10,354 nt of DNA from an uncultured Clostridia bacterium (GTDB taxonomy: Bacteria; Bacillota; Clostridia; Oscillospirales; Ruminococcaceae), in NCBI GenBank assembly GCA_937893735.1, contig CALBGD010000009.1, positions 1 through 10,354 of the forward strand. The letters are read 5' to 3'. Below are positions 1-6,591 of the stretch, piece by piece; position 1 is the stretch's first letter; the number at the start of each line of letters is the position of its first letter. A program made the translations under genes and the position numbers. The notes beneath the pieces were generated by a model. The model was not told the origin of the DNA and did no database searches. It saw only the letters and a program-made list of their open reading frames with translations.

Positions 1-1502
1 TCGGCACCGGGAGCATAACCGGAGTTTCTACGGCGCTGACCATAGGCGGAGCGGGTGCGGTGTTCTGGATGTGGCTCTCGGCTCTGCTGGGAATGATGAC
101 CGGATTTGCGGAGAACACACTCGGCGCGTATTACCGCCGAATTTCCCGGGAGGGCTGGCGCGGCGGCGCGATGTACTATATCCGCGGCGGTCTGGAGAAA
201 ACCCGCTGTTCGTTTCTTTCAAGGCCGCTTGCGGCGGTCTACGCGGGGGCGTGCGTGCTCTCAGCGTTCGGAATGGGCAGCCTTGTGCAGATGAACTCGG
301 CGGCTTCGGCGCTGAGATCCGGGTTCGGTGTGCCGGAGGCAGTCACAGGAATAGTGCTTGCGGGAGTGGCCTCCGCTGTGATTTTTGGCGGGGTAAAGCG
401 GCTGGGGAGCTTTACGTCAAAGGTGGTTCCGGTGATGTCCGGGCTTTACATCGCGGGAGCCGTGCTTATCCTCGCGGCGAACGTCCGGCGCCTGCCGGAG
501 CTTTTCAGCGTGATAATGCGCGGAGCGTTCTCACCGGAGGCCGCCGCCGGAGGGGTCAGCGGATACCTCGTGAAGCAGGCTGTTTCCATGGGCGTGCGGC
601 GGGGAGTTTTCTCGAACGAAGCCGGGCTTGGCTCCTCTGTGGCGGCGCACGCCGGAGCGGATATCCCGGAGCCGTGCGTGCACGGAATGTGGAGTATGCT
701 GGAGGTGGGATTCAATACCCTTGTGATGTGCTCCATGACCGCGCTGATGCTGCTTTCAAGTCCCTGCCGGGCGGCGGATATGCAGGAGGCTTTCAATAAC
801 GTCAGCTTACAGCCGCAGTATTTCCGGCTGACCGAGGAAAGCGGGCTTATCTGCGGCGGGGCTGAGCTGCTGACCTCCGGAAACGGGGAGCTCCGCAGCT
901 TCCGCACGGCTTACGGACAGAGCTTCACAGCTCGGGTAGGAACCGGCGGCGTGACCTGCTCCAACGTGATGAAGCTCACCGGGATACAGGCGGTCGATGA
1001 TTCCGGAGCGGCGCTTTGCGACAGTCGCGGCAATCCGCTGATATGCGGCGTTATGCTCGAGGAAGTCACCGGGACGGAGCTTGTGACGCTCGCATTCGGC
1101 ACGGTGTTCGGAGGGGCGGCGGGGAAAGTTCTGTCGGCGGCGATGGCGCTTTTCGCGTTCTCCACCATCACCGGGCGGAGCATTTTCGGGGCTCAGGCGG
1201 CGGTGTACCTTTTCGGGAGCCGCGCGGCTGTGCCATTCAGGGTGATGTTCATTCTGTGCACCGTTCTGGGGGCGTTCGTGGATATCTCGGCGGCGTGGGG
1301 GCTTGCGGATATGTTCAACGGAATAATGGCGGCGGTGAATCTCCCGGTGCTGCTGGCGCTTTCCGGAACGGTCATGCGGCTCACGCGGAACTACTGCGCC
1401 CGGAATTTCCGGCACCGCGATGTAAAGCCGGAGCTCTCCGCCTATCCGGACATACAGCAGAGGCAGGAGCGCAGCCTCAAAAAAATGAAAAATATTCCAT
1501 GA
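1..1502 (+). CDS. Sodium:alanine (amino acid) symporter, AgcS family, 5'-truncated by the window
   Basis: The frame is open from base 3, so the true start lies upstream; 499 residues are visible. The family imports alanine, glycine or related amino acids with Na+ across the cytoplasmic membrane. Family hallmarks seen are GTGSITGVSTALTIGGAGA followed by FWMW at the left edge (family consensus GTGNIAGVATAI), GGAMYYIRGGLE (about 162-197), FSNEAGLGSS (609-638; consensus SNEAGLGS), FAFSTITG and a C-terminal WGLADMFNGIMAAVNLP block. Hydrophobic helices fill most of the protein. About 70-80 N-terminal residues are probably missing, judging by the usual position of the GTGNI block. Two things are odd. 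There is a polar insertion of about 100 residues at 762-1070, and the usual GWSYYGE motif after FAFST is replaced by GRSIFGA, so the substrate may differ from alanine. The family call is firm; the substrate is unknown. Confidence 0.93.
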   Translation, partial: GTGSITGVSTALTIGGAGAVFWMWLSALLGMMTGFAENTLGAYYRRISREGWRGGAMYYIRGGLEKTRCSFLSRPLAAVYAGACVLSAFGMGSLVQMNSAASALRSGFGVPEAVTGIVLAGVASAVIFGGVKRLGSFTSKVVPVMSGLYIAGAVLILAANVRRLPELFSVIMRGAFSPEAAAGGVSGYLVKQAVSMGVRRGVFSNEAGLGSSVAAHAGADIPEPCVHGMWSMLEVGFNTLVMCSMTALMLLSSPCRAADMQEAFNNVSLQPQYFRLTEESGLICGGAELLTSGNGELRSFRTAYGQSFTARVGTGGVTCSNVMKLTGIQAVDDSGAALCDSRGNPLICGVMLEEVTGTELVTLAFGTVFGGAAGKVLSAAMALFAFSTITGRSIFGAQAAVYLFGSRAAVPFRVMFILCTVLGAFVDISAAWGLADMFNGIMAAVNLPVLLALSGTVMRLTRNYCARNFRHRDVKPELSAYPDIQQRQERSLKKMKNIP

Positions 1503-1534
1503 GAATATACCGTGCAGTAACGAGCATAATAATT

Positions 1535-1562
1535 CTGCGGCAGAGAGAAATCAACGCCGCAG
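1535..1562 (+). other. Small inverted repeat between the symporter and the DUF1540 gene
   Basis: A 7-bp perfect stem, CTGCGGC (1535-1541) with GCCGCAG (1556-1562), has a 14-nt loop and is followed by TTATCATTT rather than a clean T-run. It could be a weak terminator or a leader hairpin 19 nt ahead of the DUF1540 ribosome binding site. I see no convincing promoter in 1503-1596. Confidence 0.3.
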
Positions 1563-1596
1563 TTATCATTTGTAATGTCTGAAAGGAAGAATAAAA

Positions 1597-1770
1597 ATGG
1601 GAACTGAATTTGCAAACAAGCACATCGGCTGTACTATCAAGAACTGTGAGCACCACTGCTGCTGCGAGGACTATTGCTCCCTCGACAAGATCGAAGTCGG
1701 CACACACGAGGCTGATCCCACTGTATGTCAGTGCACAGACTGCCTCTCTTTCAAGATGAAGCAGGGCTGA
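1597..1770 (+). CDS. DUF1540 domain small Cys-rich protein (57 aa)
   Basis: This 57-residue ORF starts with ATG at 1597 behind an AAAGGA ribosome binding site (1583-1588) and stops with TGA at 1768. It has nine cysteines (residues 12, 17, 21, 22, 23, 27, 44, 46, 49). The pattern I-x-C-x4-C followed by a Cys cluster and a C-terminal C-x2-C-x-SF is what the clostridial DUF1540 family shows. The Cys spacing suggests metal binding, for example zinc, but the family function is not established and this is inference. It is probably cytoplasmic: there is no signal peptide or hydrophobic helix. It sits 94 nt downstream of the symporter stop and one base upstream of the next small ORF, with a terminator shortly after. 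Confidence 0.85.
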   Translation: MGTEFANKHIGCTIKNCEHHCCCEDYCSLDKIEVGTHEADPTVCQCTDCLSFKMKQG

Positions 1771-1771
1771 A

Positions 1772-1915
1772 ATGCCTGACGAACGGATATTCAGGGACGA
1801 AGAATCCCTGACGCCGGACGCACTTGCCGCTGACAGACGCGGCGAAACAAAATTACCTCTTTATGTCTTTGCATTGACCTCCTCAATAAACCGCTTCTAC
1901 GGCAGTATGCTGTGA
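1772..1915 (+). CDS. Unrecognised small ORF (47 aa) directly after the DUF1540 gene
   Basis: ATG at 1772 follows the DUF1540 stop by one base and an AGGG (1763-1766) lies five nt before it, so translational coupling is possible. The ORF ends with TGA at 1913, four nt before the first terminator hairpin, which is where the last gene of a transcript should end. The product MPDERIFRDEESLTPDALAA (first 20 residues) is charged at the N-terminus and has a more hydrophobic C-terminal half with PLYVFALTSSINRFYGSML. I recognise no domain, cysteines are absent, and there is no clear membrane helix. It may be a real small protein or a chance ORF; the position argues for it, and nothing else does. Confidence 0.4.
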   Translation: MPDERIFRDEESLTPDALAADRRGETKLPLYVFALTSSINRFYGSML

Positions 1916-1919
1916 AGCT

Positions 1920-1949
1920 TGTACCGCGGCTGTCGGGAGCCGCGGTACA
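1920..1949 (+). repeat. Perfect 12-bp inverted repeat (hairpin) in the convergent intergenic region
   Basis: TGTACCGCGGCT (1920-1931) is exactly complementary to AGCCGCGGTACA (1938-1949) with the 6-nt loop GTCGGG. There is no T-run after it on either strand, so alone it is not a classic intrinsic terminator. It lies four nt after the stop of the 47-aa ORF and four nt before the second hairpin. Confidence 0.75.
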
Positions 1950-1953
1950 GAAG

Positions 1954-1987
1954 AGCGCCGCATTTCTCAGGAAATGCGGCGCTTTTT
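1954..1987 (+). terminator. Rho-independent terminator of the left (+) unit, possibly acting in both directions
   Basis: AGCGCCGCATTTC (1954-1966) pairs perfectly with GAAATGCGGCGCT (1971-1983) around the loop TCAG, giving a 13-bp stem followed by TTTTT (1983-1987). This is a good intrinsic terminator for the + strand transcript. On the - strand the same stem lies just after the PBP stop (1991) but is followed by CTCTTCTG, a poor U-tract, so termination of the convergent operon here is possible but less certain. Confidence 0.85.
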
Positions 1988-1990
1988 CGG

Positions 1991-2902
1991 TTATTCAGAT
2001 GTCTTGCGCTTTTCGCCGAGGGGGTAAACTGCGTTTCCGTCCTCGTCGTAAACGGGGTTGAACTCTCCGGTGATGTACGCCGAGATGATGTTGCAGGCGA
2101 TATGACGGCTGAACTCGCTGTTCTCCATACATACGCCGAATGCAATCTCGGGGTTGTCAGCGGGGTAGAAGCCCACTATCGTGGAGTTGAACTTCGTCAT
2201 CGCGATGACCTCCGGGGTTCCGGTCTTGGTGCAGACGTTCTCCTTGCCTATGCCCTTGAAGTCGTAGATGTTGTACCAGCCGCCCTCCATCAGGAAGTTC
2301 GCATTTTCGCTTACTTTGCGCATACCCTCCTTGACCTCGTTGAAGATATCCTCCATGCCTTCGGAGAAATCCTCGACCACCTCGGGCTTTGTCTCCTTGA
2401 TGAGCTTGGTGTAGTCGTAGTTGTAAATTGCCTTTACAACGTGCGGGCGGTAGCGTACGCCCTTGTTCGCGATAGTCATTGCCTGCGTTGCGAGATGGAG
2501 CGGCGTGAGCAGTGTTTCCGACTGACCGATTCCTGCCTGAATGGTATCGCTGGCGTTCCATTCAAGCCCGAGCCTGTCGAACAGCTCCGGCGAGGTCATT
2601 CTGCCGGTAGACATGGGTATCTCAAAGCCGAGGTCGGTCCCCACGCCGAATTTTGCCGCCCAGTTTGCGAGGGCTTCTATCCCCATGCGGCGCGCGGTCT
2701 CATAGAAGAACACGTTGCAGGAGTGCTTCAGACCATACTGCACCGTTATTGCTCCGTGGAATCCTGTGCACTTCGGCGTAAAGCTCGGCGCATAGTAAGT
2801 GTACACCTGATTGCAGGTGATGGTAGAAGTCGGGGTGATGACTCCCTCGGCAAGTCCGGCGGTGGCGGTTATCGTCTTGAACGTGGAGCCCGGGCGGTAA
2901 TC
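1991..2902 (-). CDS. C-terminal fragment of the PBP2-type protein (transpeptidase core)
   Basis: This is the 3' reading frame of the split gene, with no start codon and ribosome binding site of its own near its beginning; the first in-frame ATG (2806) is internal and loses the active-site serine. It carries all three class B PBP motifs in order: STFK with the nucleophilic serine (2876-2887), SCN as the SxN motif (2714-2722), and KTGT (2216-2227). Spacing between motifs is normal for the family. The C-terminus GEKRKTSE is short and charged and the TAA stop at 1991-1993 lies just before the terminator hairpins. It would be active only if joined to the N-terminal part. Confidence 0.8.
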   Translation of the reverse strand, partial: DYRPGSTFKTITATAGLAEGVITPTSTITCNQVYTYYAPSFTPKCTGFHGAITVQYGLKHSCNVFFYETARRMGIEALANWAAKFGVGTDLGFEIPMSTGRMTSPELFDRLGLEWNASDTIQAGIGQSETLLTPLHLATQAMTIANKGVRYRPHVVKAIYNYDYTKLIKETKPEVVEDFSEGMEDIFNEVKEGMRKVSENANFLMEGGWYNIYDFKGIGKENVCTKTGTPEVIAMTKFNSTIVGFYPADNPEIAFGVCMENSEFSRHIACNIISAYITGEFNPVYDEDGNAVYPLGEKRKTSE

Positions 2903-4071
2903 GCGCGGTTCAGCAGCGGGGAGTTCTTGGCGTTGAGCACCTTTCCGTAGTTCTCAACGAGGTCGTTTATGTCGTAGCTCGGGAGCGTCACCATTGCAAG
3001 AACGGAACCGTCCTTGACGTCAAGCACGACCGCAGAGCCCACCTCTGTCTCGGTGCCGCGGTGCTTCTCGTCCATTGCCGTGGTGTAGTAGGGCGAGTGC
3101 AGGAAGTCCATGTGGTACTGCACTATCTGCTCCACCATGTTCTGGAACTTGGAGTCTATCGTCAGCATTACGGAGTTTCCCGCCTGCGGCTCCTGGATTA
3201 TCTCATCGGAAATCTTCACGCCGTCGGAGTTACGGGTAATTTCGCGGGTGCCCCGCTCGCCCCGTAGCACGTCCTCAAAGGCAAGCTCTATACCGGAGGT
3301 GCCGATTATATCGTCCACCTTGTAGCCGGCGCTTTTCAGCTCGGCGTACTTCTCAGCGGAGATAGCGCCCACTGTACCGCGTATATGCGGAGCGGTGGTG
3401 CCGTCAAGGTAGACGCGGTTCCAGCCCTCGGATATCTCCATTCCGGGCATGAGGTTGGAAAGCTCCTTGAGCTCAAGCACAGTATCGCTGGAAATTCCGG
3501 AGGCAACAACATATTTGTTCTGGTAGTTGAAGCCCTTGAGTTCCATTTCATAGCGCACTCCGGCGATATAGCGGCGCATGGGCTCCTCATACTTGTCGGA
3601 GATCTTGTAGTTTTCGTACAGGGCGTTCATGCAGTTGTCCACAGTCGCGTACACGCCGAGGTTCATTCGGGATTTCAGCGAATCCACCGCGTTTTCCCGG
3701 TCCTTTTCGAACTGGTAGGGCTGGGTCTTTGTGATGGGCAGGGATTCGTTCCATTCCTCGCCCTTTTCCAGCAGGACGGTCAGGATACGGTAAATGATCT
3801 CGTTTTCCGTGCCGGCTTCAAGTGAGGATTTCTGGAGGGCAACGCTGCAATCCAGCTCGTTCGTGTTCAGGATTTTTCCGGTGCTGTCGGCTATTTTGCC
3901 GCGCGCGGCCTCGATATCCTGCGTTACTGTATGTGTGCTTTTAGTCATGGCGAGGTACTTCCCGCCGTCCGCTATCTGTATTTCAAGCAGCTTCAAACCG
4001 CACAGGAATGCGGCGATTATGACTATCGCAGCAAGAACTGCGGAGCGTACTACATTAGAAAACTTTGACAT
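2869..4071 (-). CDS. N-terminal fragment of the PBP2-type protein (400 aa, anchor and dimerisation/pedestal domains)
   Basis: This is the 5' reading frame of the split gene. Residues 1-10 are cytoplasmic, about 11-30 form one membrane helix that also acts as an uncleaved signal anchor, and the rest would be extracytoplasmic. ARGKIADSTGKIL (56-68) matches the conserved RGxIxDxxGxxLA motif at the start of the PBP dimerisation domain. GTSGIELAFEDVLRGERG (257-274) is the pedestal motif common to PBP2/PBP3. The transpeptidase domain begins around 345 (GSAVVLDVKDGSVLAM) and the frame is correct up to NRA (388-390). The last ten residues, ITARAPRSRR, come largely from the wrong frame. As it stands the fragment lacks all three catalytic motifs. 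Confidence 0.8.
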   Translation of the reverse strand: MSKFSNVVRSAVLAAIVIIAAFLCGLKLLEIQIADGGKYLAMTKSTHTVTQDIEAARGKIADSTGKILNTNELDCSVALQKSSLEAGTENEIIYRILTVLLEKGEEWNESLPITKTQPYQFEKDRENAVDSLKSRMNLGVYATVDNCMNALYENYKISDKYEEPMRRYIAGVRYEMELKGFNYQNKYVVASGISSDTVLELKELSNLMPGMEISEGWNRVYLDGTTAPHIRGTVGAISAEKYAELKSAGYKVDDIIGTSGIELAFEDVLRGERGTREITRNSDGVKISDEIIQEPQAGNSVMLTIDSKFQNMVEQIVQYHMDFLHSPYYTTAMDEKHRGTETEVGSAVVLDVKDGSVLAMVTLPSYDINDLVENYGKVLNAKNSPLLNRAITARAPRSRR

Positions 4072-4096
4072 TGTACCACCAATCTGATTTGCCAGG

Positions 4097-4699
4097 TCAC
4101 TTTTCGCCTTTTGTGATTTCCTCTTCCGCGGCGCTGTCGGCTGCGGCCTCTTCAAGACGGCGCTCCTCCTTGGGCCGGAACTTTCCGGAGATGTGCCGCA
4201 CAAGGAAATATATCGGTATCGAGAACACTATCGCCCATGAATATGCGGGTAGAAGCGTCCTCACAAATGATATGCCGGAGCTTTCGCGCTCCCACACCCA
4301 GTGGAGCATAAGAAAATCCATGCTGCACATGAATATGACAGTTACGGCGTTCATTGCGGCGTGGCTTAGCCAGTTAGAGCGCAGGATAAACTGTCCGAGA
4401 AGCGATATCAGCGGGCAGCATATCAGCAGAAGCAGCGAGGAGAATCCGGGAAGCGTTCCGCTTGCAACATCAAGCATGAACCCGCAGAATACTCCGAAAA
4501 CGCCGGCGGCGAGCTCCCCCTCGAACATTGCAACGGAGGTCGCCAGCGGGATTATCAGCAGAGGACACCACCCGCGTATCAGCGGCGCGACCTCCCACAG
4601 ATAAAAGACGAGCAGCACTGCCGAATAGCAGAACCACCGCATAAAGCACCGGAACATCGCCCGGCGGCTCCGCTGCTTTCTTGATATCCTTTTAACCAT
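4097..4699 (-). CDS. mreD: Rod shape-determining protein MreD
   Basis: A 200-residue integral membrane protein of the elongation complex that couples MreB filaments to the cell-wall enzymes together with MreC. It has a basic N-terminus (MVKRISRKQRSRR), about five hydrophobic segments and an acidic, Glu/Ala-rich C-terminal tail. The block GVFCGFMLDVASGTLPGF matches the conserved MreD GxxxGxxxDxxSGxxxG signature. Size and topology fit the family. I chose ATG at 4699 because GAGGAA (4704-4709) stands four nt before it; an upstream in-frame ATG at 4711 (MRNK) has only a distant AGGG. The gene lies 85 nt after mreC and 25 nt before the PBP gene. Sequence similarity in MreD is always low, so the identification leans on motif, topology and position. 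Confidence 0.88.
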   Translation of the reverse strand: MVKRISRKQRSRRAMFRCFMRWFCYSAVLLVFYLWEVAPLIRGWCPLLIIPLATSVAMFEGELAAGVFGVFCGFMLDVASGTLPGFSSLLLLICCPLISLLGQFILRSNWLSHAAMNAVTVIFMCSMDFLMLHWVWERESSGISFVRTLLPAYSWAIVFSIPIYFLVRHISGKFRPKEERRLEEAAADSAAEEEITKGEK

Positions 4700-4703
4700 T
4701 TTG

Positions 4704-4709
4704 TTCCTC
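4704..4709 (-). promoter_or_regulatory. Ribosome binding site that decides the mreD start
   Basis: GAGGAA on the - strand, with CAAA before ATG at 4699. It lies inside the two-to-five codon stretch after the alternative ATG at 4711, which favours the shorter form. Confidence 0.5.
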
Positions 4710-4753
4710 ATATTCGGGGAAACCCTGAAGCCGCCCCTCTAGGTTCACCTTTT

Positions 4754-4786
4754 GATAAACGGCACAGCAAATGCCGTACCGTTATC
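4754..4786 (-). other. Inverted repeat overlapping the mreC stop codon
   Basis: On the - strand ACGGCA (4777-4772) pairs with TGCCGT (4764-4759) around a 7-nt loop, and the flanking GATAA (4786-4782) pairs with TTATC (4758-4754) with a 4-nt bulge on one side. No T-run follows (AAAAGG instead), so it is not an ordinary terminator. It lies in the longest spacer of the cluster (mreC-mreD, 85 nt) and could affect mRNA stability or relative output, which is inference. Confidence 0.35.
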
Positions 4787-5651
4787 AGTATTCTATGTCG
4801 TCAAATGAAAGCCCCTTGCCGTCGAAATCCGTCACGGCGTATACGGAGGTTATATTGAAGCTGTCCTCGGCGGGCTCAATAATGGCGTGCTTTGAAAGCC
4901 CATTCGGGTCGTTGTAGACCTCTTTTACGGTGCCGACTATTATTCCCTCCGGAAAAAGACCGCTCTGACCGGAGGTCACGATAACGTCTCCCGGCTCGAT
5001 ATCCGCGTCTTTCAGGATATTGCTCATAAGGCACAGCTTGTCTCCGGCGGTGTTGATGTCGTTTTCAAGCACGCCGGTGGTCTTGGTGCGCATGGTGTAA
5101 ACTCCGACGTTCACCTGCGGGGAGAGTATCGTCGACACCCGGGCGTAATTCGGGGCTATCTCGGTGACTCTGCCGATAAGGCCTACTGAGGTTATCACAG
5201 GGTCGTTAAGCGATATTCCGGAGCTGCTGCCCTGATTTATCGTGAATCCGCCGTAGATGTCGTTTGCGTTTCTGGCGATAATGCTGCACGGCTCGGAGAA
5301 CTTGAAATCCTTGTGCTTCTGGCTGAGCCCCAGCATTTCCCGGAGCTGCTCGTTTTCCTTCTGGAGCTCCTCGTAGTCTGCGGAGCGCTCGTACATCTCA
5401 GTGACAAGCTCGCGCAGCTCGTCGTTCTGGGATTTGTAGGTATCGGCGTTTACCAGCTTGTCGATGAATCCGTTCACGCCGTTGGAGATGGCATTCGCCG
5501 CCGTAACGAACGGATAGGTCACGGTGTTTATCATCTGCTCCGGGAGCGTCTGCGTTCCCGCCGCGACTGCAACGTAAGCCATCAGCCCGAGAAGCAGAGC
5601 AGCTATGCAGATAAGTATTTTGAATTTTACGCTGTGAAAAAACTCTTTCAT
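4785..5651 (-). CDS. mreC: Rod shape-determining protein MreC
   Basis: A 288-residue bitopic membrane protein; the family forms an extracytoplasmic scaffold linking MreB/MreD to PBP2. A short basic cytoplasmic start is followed by a membrane helix (about 11-31) and then a coiled coil (about 70-108, rich in Glu/Leu, e.g. DYEELQKENEQLREMLGL). The beta-rich MreC core follows, with GLIGRVTEIAPNYARV (157-172) and SGQSGLFPEGIIVGTV (227-242), the latter being the family signature (SGxxGxFPxGIxVG). Length is normal. ATG at 5651 has GGAG five nt upstream. It follows pyrD by 28 nt, so it is almost certainly cotranscribed with the pyrimidine genes although functionally it belongs with mreB further upstream. 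Confidence 0.95.
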   Translation of the reverse strand: MKEFFHSVKFKILICIAALLLGLMAYVAVAAGTQTLPEQMINTVTYPFVTAANAISNGVNGFIDKLVNADTYKSQNDELRELVTEMYERSADYEELQKENEQLREMLGLSQKHKDFKFSEPCSIIARNANDIYGGFTINQGSSSGISLNDPVITSVGLIGRVTEIAPNYARVSTILSPQVNVGVYTMRTKTTGVLENDINTAGDKLCLMSNILKDADIEPGDVIVTSGQSGLFPEGIIVGTVKEVYNDPNGLSKHAIIEPAEDSFNITSVYAVTDFDGKGLSFDDIEY

Positions 5652-5679
5652 AAATGCTCCGCTTTAAGGATACTGGGAA

Positions 5680-6591
5680 TTACCAAGGTTTTACCTGACC
5701 GGTCAGCTCGGAAAGATCCCTGATGCCGTTCTTGTCCATATAGTCGTTCAGACCCTCGATGACCTTTATCGGCGACCACGGGTCGGTGAATATCGCGGTG
5801 CCCATCTGGATAGCAGTCGCACCGGCGAGCATCATTTCAACGGCGTCCTCCCATGTGGAGATACCGCCCATGCCGATTATCGGAATTTTTACCGCGTTGT
5901 AGCACTGCCATACCATGCGTACTGCAACCGGGAATATCGCAGGTCCGGAAAGTCCGCCCACGTTGTTGTGGAGGATAGGACGATGGTTCCTGATGTCTAT
6001 TCTCATGCCGAGAAGCGTGTTGATGAGGGAAATGCTGTCCGCGCCCTCCGCTTCGACCGCCTTTGCTATTTCGGTGATGTTGGTTACGTTCGGGGTGAGC
6101 TTAACTATCAGCGGCTTGCTGGTCGCGGCTCTGACAGCCTTTGTGACGGAGGCTGCGCCCTCGCAGGTGACGCCCCATGTCGCGCCGCCCGCCTTTACGT
6201 TCGGGCAGGAGATGTTCAGCTCTATCATGTCAACGTTGGTGCAGTCGAGAGCCTCTGCGGCGGCGATGTAGTCGTCGATGACCGCGCCGGCTACGTTCGC
6301 GATGATAACGTTGCCCTCTTCCTTGAGGGTGGGGAGGTAGTACTCGATGAAGCCGTGAACGCCGATATTCTGGAGTCCCACGGAGTTAAGTATACCGGAC
6401 GGAGTTTCCGCAATTCTTGGCGGAACGTTTCCCATTTTCGGCTCGATGGTCATTCCCTTGCAGGAAACGCCGCCGAGACGGGACAGGGGATAAAGGTCGG
6501 TGAAGCACTCACCGTTGCCGTAGGTGCCGGAAGCCGCGATAACGGGGTTCGGGAACTCCACGCCGGCGATTTTTACGCTCAGATCAGCCAT
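5680..6591 (-). CDS. pyrD: Dihydroorotate dehydrogenase, class 1B catalytic subunit (PyrD/PyrDB)
   Basis: A 303-residue cytoplasmic FMN enzyme oxidising dihydroorotate to orotate, the fourth step of pyrimidine synthesis. Motifs seen are NPVIAASGTYGNGE near the N-terminus, NSVGLQNIGV (69-78), ELNISCPNVK (124-133) with Cys129 in the position of the catalytic base of class 1 enzymes, VKLTPN with Lys164, SLINTLLGMRID (187-198) and GMGGI (240-244) for FMN phosphate binding. Cys as base, as opposed to Ser, excludes the membrane-bound class 2; class 1B instead of 1A is supported by the adjacent pyrK. A strong AGGAGG precedes ATG at 6591, and the start overlaps the pyrK end by eight bases, consistent with coupled synthesis of the two subunits. 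It is unusual that the gene lies between mreB and mreC. Confidence 0.97.
   Translation of the reverse strand: MADLSVKIAGVEFPNPVIAASGTYGNGECFTDLYPLSRLGGVSCKGMTIEPKMGNVPPRIAETPSGILNSVGLQNIGVHGFIEYYLPTLKEEGNVIIANVAGAVIDDYIAAAEALDCTNVDMIELNISCPNVKAGGATWGVTCEGAASVTKAVRAATSKPLIVKLTPNVTNITEIAKAVEAEGADSISLINTLLGMRIDIRNHRPILHNNVGGLSGPAIFPVAVRMVWQCYNAVKIPIIGMGGISTWEDAVEMMLAGATAIQMGTAIFTDPWSPIKVIEGLNDYMDKNGIRDLSELTGQVKPW

Larger units (their letters stand above)
1991..4071 (-). pseudogene. mrdA: Class B penicillin-binding protein (PBP2 type), frameshifted before the active-site serine
   Basis: This is the last gene of the cluster. The intact protein would be a membrane-anchored transpeptidase that cross-links peptidoglycan during cell elongation, working with the MreB/C/D proteins encoded upstream. 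The start at 4071 (MSKFSN) is chosen because it precedes the single membrane helix and has a GGTGG just upstream; the frame stays open to 4203 but that part overlaps mreD. The gene lies in two frames: one runs 4071 to a stop at 2869, the other carries the catalytic domain and stops at 1991. The switch is at 2895-2904. Observed sequence gives NRA then, in the other frame, DYRPGSTFK; class B PBPs usually have four residues between NRA and the Y of YxPGSTFK. Adding 10 bases restores the frame and gives 696 residues, a normal PBP2 length. It may be a real mutation or a sequence/assembly error; the rest shows no decay. Confidence 0.85.

Noticed and set aside
807..1415. Antisense open frame inside the symporter gene
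   Set aside because: It overlaps the conserved AgcS C-terminal half; no start signals or domain similarity.
1897..2145. 82-residue - strand frame over the terminator region
   Set aside because: It runs through both hairpins and the end of the PBP gene in a different frame; no start signal.
2869..2910. Programmed ribosomal frameshift as an explanation for the split PBP gene
   Set aside because: There is no slippery heptamer or downstream structure of the usual kind, and a simple -1 slip would still leave the junction short of the three residues normally found between NRA and the DY of the PGSTFK motif. A repeat collapse fits both frame and length.
1919..2950. 343-residue open frame on the + strand opposite the PBP gene
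   Set aside because: It is antisense to the catalytic half of a clear PBP, has no ribosome binding site, and its translation has no recognisable motif. Long antisense frames arise from the codon bias of the real gene.
4071..4203. Longer N-terminus of the PBP starting at 4203
   Set aside because: It would overlap mreD by over 100 bases and add a basic, proline-containing segment ahead of the membrane anchor; the start at 4071 has an SD-like GGTGG and gives the normal layout.
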